Shown piece by piece: positions 1-6,383 of a stretch of 64,000 nt of DNA. This stretch comes from Methanomassiliicoccales archaeon RumEn M1 (GTDB lineage Archaea > Thermoplasmatota > Thermoplasmata > Methanomassiliicoccales > Methanomassiliicoccaceae), in contig LJKK01000098.1 of assembly GCA_001421185.1 (NCBI GenBank), forward strand, positions 1 through 64,000, in the 5' to 3' direction. The notes beneath the pieces are model-generated. The model saw nothing but the letters and a program-made list of their open reading frames with translations, did not search any database and was not told the DNA's origin. The first letter of the stretch is position 1; every line of letters begins with the position of its first letter. Made by a program: the position numbers and the translations under genes.

Positions 1-248
1 GCCTCCTCCGGGCCGCCCTCATCGATGACGGCCAGCACCTCGCCGACCTTCACCGTTCCGCCCTCCTCGTGGTACAGCCGGGCGATGCGGCCCGCCACGG
101 GGGCGGGCATCTCCACGATGGCCTTGTCGGTCTCGACCTCGGCGATCGACTGGTCCTTCTTCACCACATCGCCCGTCCTGACGAGCCATTTCCTGATCTC
201 GCCCTCGGTGACGCCCTCGCCCAGGTCTGGGAACTTGAACTCCATCAT
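1..248 (-). CDS. pdhC: Dihydrolipoamide acyltransferase (E2), N-terminal lipoyl domain, cut by left edge
   Basis: Only the first 82 or so residues lie in the window. They form a biotinyl/lipoyl domain: the start MMEFKFPDLGEG, then VETDKAIVEMPAPVAG with the lysine of the ETDKA motif that carries lipoate, then GEVLAVIDEGG. This is the N-terminus of the E2 acyltransferase core of a pyruvate or branched-chain 2-oxoacid dehydrogenase complex. The gene follows pdhB by 9 nt in the same direction and has a strong purine-rich ribosome binding site (GGGGGAGAG). The start could be either of two adjacent ATG codons at 248 or 245. The catalytic domain, and probably the E3 gene, lie beyond the window. Confidence 0.9.
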   Translation of the reverse strand, partial: MMEFKFPDLGEGVTEGEIRKWLVRTGDVVKKDQSIAEVETDKAIVEMPAPVAGRIARLYHEEGGTVKVGEVLAVIDEGGPEE

Positions 249-257
249 CTCTCCCCC

Positions 258-1232
258 TCAGAAGGACACGGTCCTCACAATGGCATCATAGATTCGGTCC
301 GGGCTTATATAGTAATACTTTTCGCCCTTGGGCAGAGGCACCGTAATGTCGGGCGCCGTCACCCGTTCCGGCGGAGCCTCCAGCGAGAGGAACGCCTTCT
401 TGTTGATGCGGGCCATCAGCTCGGCCGCCACCCCGCAGGTCATGGGCGCTTCCTGTACGATGACCACCCGGCCGGTCCTCTGTACGGAGCGGACGACCGC
501 GTCGGAGTCCATGGGTGAAAGCGTCCTCAGGTCGATGATCTCGCACGACGTGCCATCGCCCTCCGCGGCCTCCACCGCCTCCTGCACCAGGGGCATCATG
601 GCCCCCCATCCCACCACCGTGACGTCGTCGCCCTCCTGCACCGTCCTCGCCTCTCCCAGCGGGATGGTGAACGGACCGTCCTCGACCTCCTCCTTGAAGA
701 GGCGATAGGAGCGCGTCGGTTCCAGGAATACGACGGGGTCGGGGTCTCTGATCGAGGAGATCAGCAACCCCTTGGCCTCCCGGGGGGTCGATGGCACCAC
801 CACCTTGAGGCCGGGGACCTGCACGTACATGGCCTCGGTGCTCTCGGAGTGGTGCTCCAGGGCCTTCACACCAGCGCCGTACGGCATGCGCAGGACCATC
901 GGGACGGTGTAGGTGCCGCGGCTCCGGTTGCGCATCCTGGCGGTGTGCGAGATGATCATGCTCATGGCCAAATAGGAGAAGCCCATGAACTGCATCTCGG
1001 CCACCGGCCGCAGGCCGGCCATGGCCATCCCGGTGGCCATCCCGGCGATGAGGCTCTCCGCCAACGGAGTATCGATCACTCGGTCGGCGCCGAAGCGCCC
1101 CAAGAGTCCGTCGGTGACGCGGAACACGCCGCCGACCGTGCCGACGTCCTCGCCCAGCACCATCACCGAATCATCGGCCTCCATCTCGTTGGCCAGGGCC
1201 GAGTTGATGGCCTGGACCATGTTCATCATCAT
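258..1232 (-). CDS. pdhB: 2-oxoacid (pyruvate) dehydrogenase E1 component, beta subunit
   Basis: A 324-residue E1-beta protein of normal length. With E1-alpha it catalyses thiamine-diphosphate-dependent decarboxylation of a 2-oxoacid and transfer of the acyl group to lipoyl-E2. Recognisable stretches are the N-terminal NSALANEMEADDSVMVLGED, the GEDVG motif, then PLAESLIAGMATGMAM, and the C-terminal transketolase-type domain with EIIDLRTLSPMD and GRVVIVQEAP. Its start codon overlaps the pdhA stop (ATGATG), so the two are translationally coupled. Substrate preference (pyruvate, branched-chain oxoacids or acetoin) cannot be told from sequence alone. Confidence 0.95.
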   Translation of the reverse strand: MMMNMVQAINSALANEMEADDSVMVLGEDVGTVGGVFRVTDGLLGRFGADRVIDTPLAESLIAGMATGMAMAGLRPVAEMQFMGFSYLAMSMIISHTARMRNRSRGTYTVPMVLRMPYGAGVKALEHHSESTEAMYVQVPGLKVVVPSTPREAKGLLISSIRDPDPVVFLEPTRSYRLFKEEVEDGPFTIPLGEARTVQEGDDVTVVGWGAMMPLVQEAVEAAEGDGTSCEIIDLRTLSPMDSDAVVRSVQRTGRVVIVQEAPMTCGVAAELMARINKKAFLSLEAPPERVTAPDITVPLPKGEKYYYISPDRIYDAIVRTVSF

Positions 1233-2297
1233 TGCCTCTCCCCCCTCAGCGCGTCCAGCTGCTCCGCCAGGGAGGGGGGCAGGTCCTCAAAGGTGTACTG
1301 GAACACGTCCTCCAGCGATGGAGGGGGAGCGGACTCGGCCGCCGACACCGCGTCCTCCACCGCCTGCCTGGCCTCCTCCCAGATCGTTTCCGTCCCCTTG
1401 TCGTCCAGCACCCCGCGTGCATATAGCAACTTCATCGTCCGGACCAATGGGTCGCGGGCCTCCCATTTCTTGGCCTCCGCCGTCAGCCGGTACCGCCGGG
1501 CGTCGTCCGAGGTGGTGTGGTCCCCCAGCCGATAGGTGTATGCCTCGATGAGCGTCGGGCCGCCGCCGCTCCGCGCCACCTCGACCGCCTCCTTGGACGC
1601 GGCGTACATGGCCAGGATGTCGTTCCCGTCCACCTGTATCCCCCTGATGCCATAGGCCACCGCCTTCTGCGCGATGGTCTCGGAAGCGGTCTGCCTGGAC
1701 CGGGGTACCGAGATGGCCCATTGGTTGTTCTGCACGACGAAGACGATGGGGAGCTTGAACACCCCGGCGGCGTTGAGCGACTCGTGGAAATCCCCCTCCG
1801 ATGTCCCGCCGTCTCCGGTGAAAGCGACGGTGACCGCCTCCTCCTTTCGATATCGGGACGCGTAGGCCAGACCGACGGCGTAGGCATACTGTGACGCCAC
1901 CGGGATGGCCGGAGGGGTGATCCTCAGCCCGGGGTCGTAGCGGTTGCCCTCCTCGTTCCCCATCCATCCCAGGTAGTAGCGGTCGAGCGGCAGGCCTCGC
2001 CACAGCAGGCCGGCCAGCTCCCGGAAGGCCCACACGAACCAGTCCCCATCGCATGGCCATGGCCGGTCCGAGGGAGGCCGCCTCCTGCCCCTTGTTGGGC
2101 GGATAGGCCCCCAGCCTCCCCTGCCTCTGCAGCGTCACCGCCTTCTCGTCGGCCACCCTGCTCAGCACCATGGTGCGGAAGGCGCGCTCCAGCAGGGCAT
2201 CGTCCAGCGGAGGCGCCAGTTCCTCGTCGAGATTGGCGTCCTGGTCCAGTATATTCAGCATCCTCCCCTTCAGCGGGTCGTAATCGTCCGTCAGCAC
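1229..2297 (-). CDS. pdhA: 2-oxoacid (pyruvate) dehydrogenase E1 component, alpha subunit, with frame break
   Basis: Two open frames together make one E1-alpha of about 356 residues. The N-terminal part starts at a GTG (2297) preceded by GGAGGTG and overlaps the lipA stop; it reads through AYPPNKGQEAASLGPAMAM. The C-terminal part begins near 2050 with DGDWFVWAFREL and contains the thiamine-diphosphate motif GDGGTSEGDFHESLN and QNNQWAIS. The frames join near 2048-2053. The family pattern (an Arg-x-x-Asp-Trp stretch) is restored if two bases (a CG in GCGCGAT) are missing, or alternatively if one base is extra. All domains are otherwise present, so a sequence error is more likely than a dead gene. 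Confidence 0.85.
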
Positions 2298-3142
2298 CGT
2301 ATAGCACCTCCCGGCCGGTACGAGGAGCGGACCAACGGCCCCGAGGCCACCTTGTGGAACCCGGCCGCGTACGCTTCCCTCTCCAGCTCCTTGAACTCGG
2401 CCGGCATGACGTACCGTGACACTGGCATCCGTCCGCCCTTCGGCCTAAGATATTGCCCCAGCGACAGGATGTCCACGCCGGCGTCGCGGAGGTCCCTCAT
2501 CGTTTCCAGGACCTCGTCCGTGGTCTCCCCCATCCCCAGCATCAAGGAGCTCTTGGTCGTCATGCCGGGGTCGATCTCCTTGATCATGGCGAGCGTCGCC
2601 AACGAAGTGTCGTACGAGGCCCTCGGGTCCCGAGCGGCCGCCTGCAGCCTTCTGACCGTCTCGAGGTTATGCCCGATGATGTCCGGCCCGGAGGCCACCA
2701 CCTTGGTGAGCGGCCCCCGCCGGGCGCCCAGGTCCGGTATGAGGAGCTCGATGGTCGCCGACGACCTTTTCCGGATGGCCATCACCGCGGCGGCGAAGTG
2801 GCCGGCCCCGCCGTCCTCGAGGTCGTCTCGCGTGACCGAGGTGAGAACGCAGTGGTCGAGCCCCAGCCCTTCGACCGCCTCGCCCAGGGCGATCGGTTCC
2901 CCAGGGTCCAGCGTCTCCGGAGGACCGCTGCTCACCGCGCAGAAGGCGCAGCGGCGGGTGCACCTCGTGCCCAGAAGGAGGAAGGCCGCATGGCCCTGGG
3001 ACCAGCACTCGCCCTTGTTCGGACATTGGGACGATGCGCATACCGTATGGATCCCGCGAGCACCGATCTCGGCGCGCATGCGCTCATAGGCGCCTCCGGA
3101 CGGGGGGCGGACCCTCAACCATTCGGGCTTATCGCCGACCAT
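2291..3142 (-). CDS. lipA: Lipoyl synthase
   Basis: A 283-residue radical SAM enzyme that inserts two sulfurs into octanoyl groups to form lipoate on E2. The auxiliary cluster motif is seen as CASSQCPNKGECW and the radical SAM cluster motif as CTRRCAFC. The C-terminal RSSY of the family is present in PLVRSSYRPGG, and LGLDHCVLTSVTRDDL is typical. It is the first gene of the lipA-pdhABC operon, and its last codons overlap the GTG start of pdhA. The placement suggests that cofactor assembly is made together with the complex that uses it. No lipoyl ligase or octanoyl transferase is seen in the window. Confidence 0.96.
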   Translation of the reverse strand: MVGDKPEWLRVRPPSGGAYERMRAEIGARGIHTVCASSQCPNKGECWSQGHAAFLLLGTRCTRRCAFCAVSSGPPETLDPGEPIALGEAVEGLGLDHCVLTSVTRDDLEDGGAGHFAAAVMAIRKRSSATIELLIPDLGARRGPLTKVVASGPDIIGHNLETVRRLQAAARDPRASYDTSLATLAMIKEIDPGMTTKSSLMLGMGETTDEVLETMRDLRDAGVDILSLGQYLRPKGGRMPVSRYVMPAEFKELEREAYAAGFHKVASGPLVRSSYRPGGAIRC

Positions 3143-3216
3143 GATGCGAATAGAGTAGCGTTCCCGCCATGTATGATGCTTTCCCCCGCTCCAGCGTCAA
3201 CAGGTCACCTTCATCG

Positions 3217-3225
3217 TTATATATG
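3217..3225 (+). promoter_or_regulatory. TATA box for the DUF2769-like gene pair
   Basis: The sequence GTTATATATG lies about 30-37 nt upstream of the ATG at 3254, the usual archaeal distance for a transcript with a very short leader. It sits in the divergent spacer between lipA (minus) and the DUF2769-like genes (plus). Confidence 0.55.
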
Positions 3226-3253
3226 CCCAAACCTCTTGTCAGCCGATAGTGCT

Positions 3254-3547
3254 ATGGACGCCTTCGAGAAGCTCCAAAGCGAGCTGAACGCTCTGTCTGA
3301 AGAGGAGCGACGGAACGAGATCGCCTCCATGAAGGGAGAGTGCATCTGCCCCGACTGCCCTACCTACACCCAGTGCGCATCGGAGAACGATGAGAGGCTA
3401 TACTGCTTCCTGGGGAAGAGCCCGGAATGCATCCAGTCCGAACAGGGCTGCATCTGCCCCGACTGTCCCGTGGCCGACAAGGCCGGGCTGACGAACATTT
3501 ACTTCTGCACGGCCGGCTCCGAGAAGGCGATGCGGCAGGAGAAGTGA
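3254..3547 (+). CDS. DUF2769-like cysteine-rich small protein, copy 1
   Basis: A 97-residue protein with about ten cysteines. Two CICPDCP motifs frame a middle section with YTQCASENDERLYCFLGKSPEC, and the C-terminus has NIYFCTAG. This pattern matches small archaeal DUF2769-type proteins, whose function is unknown; binding of zinc or an iron-sulfur cluster is likely but inferred. The ATG was chosen because the TATA box lies just upstream. It is followed after 19 nt by a second, clearly related gene at 3567, so the two are probably one transcript that arose by tandem duplication. Confidence 0.75.
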   Translation: MDAFEKLQSELNALSEEERRNEIASMKGECICPDCPTYTQCASENDERLYCFLGKSPECIQSEQGCICPDCPVADKAGLTNIYFCTAGSEKAMRQEK

Positions 3548-3566
3548 CCCTGGAGAGGGGAACGAC

Positions 3567-3848
3567 ATGGGCCGCTTGGACGACCTGAACCGCATGCCGC
3601 CTGAGAAGCGGAAGGCCGAACTGACAGCCATGCGCGTCCGGTGCTCCTGCCCGAACTGCGCGTCCTACACGCTCTGCGCAAGGGACCGCGACGAGAAGAT
3701 GTTCTGCTTCTACGGCCGTTCGCCCGACTGCATCACTCGAGAGCTGAAGTGCGTCTGCCGCAAGTGCCCGGTGCATGAGGAGCTCGGGTTCAGGAACATA
3801 TACTATTGTACCCGGGGCGGCGAGAGGACGTCCCCCAAGCGCTTCTGA
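3567..3848 (+). CDS. DUF2769-like cysteine-rich small protein, copy 2
   Basis: A 93-residue paralogue of the preceding gene. It shares the layout CSCPNCASYTLCA, then EKMFCFYGRSPDC, then CVCRKCP, then FRNIYYCTRGG. Every cysteine of the pattern is kept while the surrounding residues have diverged, so the cysteines are under strong selection and probably bind metal. A good ribosome binding site (GGAGAGGGG) precedes the ATG. The function is unknown. Confidence 0.75.
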   Translation: MGRLDDLNRMPPEKRKAELTAMRVRCSCPNCASYTLCARDRDEKMFCFYGRSPDCITRELKCVCRKCPVHEELGFRNIYYCTRGGERTSPKRF

Positions 3849-3886
3849 CGTCGTCCCCTGCTGGACCATCTCGCGGCTTCGGAAAC

Positions 3887-3895
3887 CATATATAC
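3887..3895 (+). promoter_or_regulatory. TATA box for SRP RNA
   Basis: CATATATAC lies about 25 nt before the predicted 5' end of the SRP RNA. It falls just downstream of the second DUF2769-like gene. Confidence 0.6.
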
Positions 3896-3913
3896 GTATA
3901 GCCAGTTTGTAGT

Positions 3914-4226
3914 CCCGCTAGGCTCGACCGGGACGTTCGGCGCGCCCTTATACACCGCCACGTCGATAGCGGGGGTGACAGGGGAGGACGTCGTAACCGG
4001 AGCGGTGCGGGCCCTGCCGGTGACAATGAGGCCCTGTCCTATGGGGTTGGAAGCGTCATGGAGGTGCGATCGGAGGGTCGCGCGCCATGTCATGGTCACG
4101 GGGAACGGGTCAGGCCCTGACGGGAGCAGCCTTACCGTGGATTACCAACGCTCAGAGGGGTGCGGGGCTAAGGAACTTGCAGGACCACCCGCACCAATCC
4201 GAGCGGCAACCTCCCTGGCCTAGCAC
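3914..4226 (+). ncRNA. Signal recognition particle 7S RNA
   Basis: There is no protein gene here, but the region carries the hallmarks of archaeal SRP RNA. The 5' end has CGCTAGGC followed by a CCGGGACGTTCGGCG-like helix 3/4 region. The highly conserved domain IV apex is present as GGTCAGGCCCTGACGGGAGC followed by AGCC, around 4111-4135. The 5' GCTAGGC (3917-3923) is exactly complementary to GCCTAGC (4218-4224), giving the terminal helix 1. The length of about 310 nt is normal. The 3' end overlaps the last codons of the convergent gene at 4220 by a few bases. It binds SRP54/SRP19 and directs co-translational membrane targeting. Ends are approximate. Confidence 0.88.
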
Positions 4227-5221
4227 TTACACTTCTTCGGTCCCGGAACCTTCGAGGGGTCGCAGCCGGTGATCTTGTCCACCGCGAAGTCGAACACCTC
4301 GGCGCTCTCGCCGTTCATGCGGAGGACCATCTTGTTGGTGTCATCGACCTTGCCCACCACGGCGGCGGTGACGCCCACCCCGGCGAAGATGTCGATCACC
4401 TGTCGGGAGCTCTCGGCCGGGCATGTCAGGACGAAGCCGCAGCCCTGATAGGCCCGGAGCCATTGCGACAGGTCGACGCCGGCTGGCCTCGGGACCTTCT
4501 CTATGTCCACCACCGCGCCCTTGCCGCTCGTTTCCAGAAGCATCCCGAGCGTGCCGATGGCGCCCGGGTTCGATATGTCCTTGCCGGAGCGAGCGAGCTT
4601 TCGCTTGCCGATCTCGTTCATGACCAGCATCTGCCGGCGGCAGGTGGCGCTATCCTTGTGGGACGTGGTGTCCCAGGCATAATGCAGTGACGGGGGAAAG
4701 CTTCCGTCCAGGTCCATGGCCATGATGATGTCGTCGCCTGCCTGGGCGGTGTGGCTGTAGATGACCTCGTCCTTCCTGGCCGTGCCCAGGATGGCGACGT
4801 CGATGGCGTTGTAGGCGCAGTCGGGGTGCGTGTGCCCGCCCACGATGGGCACGCCGAACTTGGATACCGCCGCCTCGATCCCCCTCATCACCTGGGCGCA
4901 CACCTTCTCATCCTTCATGGAGATGATGTCGACCATGGCCAGTGGGATGCCTCCCATGGCCGATATGTCATTGAGGTTGACCAGAACGGCGTAGTAGCCC
5001 GCGTTGAACGGGTTTGCCTTGAGCAGCGCCTCCATGATGCCATCTGCGGCCAGCAGGAGGGCGTCATCGTTATGGGCGACCACCGCAGCATCCTCACCAT
5101 AGGATGCGAGGACGTTTTCCATCGACATGTTGGGAAAGAAGGAGATGACATCCGAGATGGTGGCCTTCCTGGTAACGCCTGGATGGCGCCTGATATCGGA
5201 TACCAGAGTATCCAAGTTCAT
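4220..5221 (-). CDS. AIR synthase-related protein (SelD/HypE/PurM fold; methanogenesis-marker-2-like)
   Basis: A 333-residue protein of the PurM/SelD/ThiL/HypE ATP-binding superfamily. Seen are GEDAAVVAHNDDALLLAADGI (metal and ATP binding region), NLNDISAMGG and VPIVGGHTHPDC, followed by a C-terminal AIRS_C domain with LGMLLETSGKGAVVDIEKVPRP. N-terminal IRRHPGVTRK is typical of a set of archaeal proteins annotated as methanogenesis marker 2. The true substrate is unknown. The C-terminus ends in a lysine/cysteine tail (PGPKKCKC) that may bind metal. It is convergent with the SRP RNA and downstream of the regulator gene at 5282. Confidence 0.75.
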   Translation of the reverse strand: MNLDTLVSDIRRHPGVTRKATISDVISFFPNMSMENVLASYGEDAAVVAHNDDALLLAADGIMEALLKANPFNAGYYAVLVNLNDISAMGGIPLAMVDIISMKDEKVCAQVMRGIEAAVSKFGVPIVGGHTHPDCAYNAIDVAILGTARKDEVIYSHTAQAGDDIIMAMDLDGSFPPSLHYAWDTTSHKDSATCRRQMLVMNEIGKRKLARSGKDISNPGAIGTLGMLLETSGKGAVVDIEKVPRPAGVDLSQWLRAYQGCGFVLTCPAESSRQVIDIFAGVGVTAAVVGKVDDTNKMVLRMNGESAEVFDFAVDKITGCDPSKVPGPKKCKC

Positions 5222-5281
5222 GCCGGCGGAATGGTACCCAAGGTTAAATATATTAACCCTGTTCGAAAGGTTCTCGCCAGT

Positions 5282-5872
5282 TCAATGGAGGTCCGAGAAG
5301 AGCTTGGTCTGCTTGCTCTCCGACACCAGGGCAGCATAGTCAAGTCTCTCGCACAGGATGTTGCAGAGCAGGTTCTCCAGAAGCGTCGGGTCCTCTGGAG
5401 GGTCGGCTACGAACGCGGGGCTGGTCTCGGGCACCTTCCACTTGAGGCGCCTGAGGATCCGCATCGCCTCGCTCCTCTCATCTCCCTCGGCCTGCCGGAA
5501 GGCAGTAGGGTTCTTGACCCCGGCGTGCTTCAGCTCCTCGAAGAAGACCGGACGCTTGAACAGGCGATTGAGCGCGTACACGATCAGCTGGTCAGCGTCC
5601 TTGCCGGAGGCGATCAGACGGGCGTGCTCGCCCACCAGCTCATAGATGTCCTTCTCCTTGGCCTTGGCCGGGATGTAGATCTTGGCGGGAGGGACCTCCT
5701 TCTCCTTCAGTTCGTTGAGGTCGGTCAGGGCCCTAAGGTATCCGGTCAGGATGAGCCGGTGGATGCTCACTCCCTGCTCCTCCATCGCCCTCGATAATGC
5801 GCTGATGGACATTCCCTCGGTCCGCAGGATCTCGAATATCATGTCCCTCATGCGCTTGTCTGGGTTGAACAT
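5282..5872 (-). CDS. Predicted winged-helix transcription regulator divergent from nrdD
   Basis: A 196-residue protein starting MFNPDKRMRDMIFEILRTEG; the first 75 residues look like a winged helix (SISALSRAMEEQGVSIHRLI as the helix-turn-helix). The middle and C-terminal part is helical and not recognised. The open frame extends further upstream, but the TATA-like CTATTTATTTACC at 5899-5911 lies inside that extension, so the ATG at 5872 is the likely start with a nearly leaderless mRNA. The gene is divergent from the anaerobic ribonucleotide reductase, and both promoters share phased repeats. It is therefore a candidate regulator of nrdD and of itself; this is inference. Confidence 0.65.
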   Translation of the reverse strand: MFNPDKRMRDMIFEILRTEGMSISALSRAMEEQGVSIHRLILTGYLRALTDLNELKEKEVPPAKIYIPAKAKEKDIYELVGEHARLIASGKDADQLIVYALNRLFKRPVFFEELKHAGVKNPTAFRQAEGDERSEAMRILRRLKWKVPETSPAFVADPPEDPTLLENLLCNILCERLDYAALVSESKQTKLFSDLH

Positions 5873-5911
5873 CTGGTAACCAATATGGTAACAGATATGG
5901 TAAATAAATAG
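5873..5911 (-). promoter_or_regulatory. Regulator promoter with three GGTAA repeats phased at 12 bp
   Basis: GGTAA occurs at 5875, 5887 and 5899, exactly 12 bp apart, within CTGGTAAC, TATGGTAACA and TATGGTAAATA. The last copy overlaps the TATA-like element read on the minus strand (CTATTTATTTACC). Binding here would block transcription start, as expected of autorepression. The same motif and spacing recur upstream of nrdD. Confidence 0.6.
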
Positions 5912-6231
5912 CTTCCTTGACATTTCCTGGGAGCAATATTTGACTGGCTCGATCCGGGTGCCCGCCCTGGCGATTATACTGCAGATAGGTGAGGACCGCC
6001 GCCCACGACGGGCAGGTCGACCGCATCGTGGTCCGGCGATCTCGCGACGGTTGCCGCCGGAACGTTCCGGAAGCAGGCTTGACCGCTCAAAACCTCGTAC
6101 CGGGGTCCGAAAGCACGATTTCCACTGGAACAACGGTCGTTCTCTGATATCGGCCCGTGGAACGGAATTAGTGATGCATAGGCTTAATATGACCGTAACC
6201 TGAGGAAATATCATGAGCTGGGGGCATATGC

Positions 6232-6295
6232 CTGATAACAGACCTGGTAACAAATATCGATGGAATGTCCGAAAATGTCCATCGATATTTACCAG
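6232..6295. promoter_or_regulatory. Candidate nrdD operator: phased repeats plus long inverted repeat
   Basis: CTGATAACA (6232-6240) and CTGGTAACA (6244-6252) repeat at 12-bp spacing. They run into a perfect 13-bp inverted repeat, AAATATCGATGGA at 6252-6264 and its complement at 6278-6290, separated by 13 bp. The symmetry continues outward through CTGGTAA on the left and TTACCAG (6289-6295) on the right, with a 2-3 base offset. It lies about 90-150 bp before the nrdD start, upstream of a weak TATA-like CTCTTAAAC at 6310. Confidence 0.6.
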
Positions 6296-6383
6296 CTCCA
6301 GTTCAAAAAATCCTCTTAAACCCCACGATGGATAGACCCGTTTGCTGTAATTTAGAACAAGCATAGTATGGGGCAGTGTGATA

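Noticed and set aside
4220..5221. Calling the AIR-synthase-like protein SelD or HypE
   Set aside because: It lacks the catalytic Cys/Sec N-terminal region of SelD and the C-terminal cysteine motif of HypE; the closest visible resemblance is the MMP2-type group.
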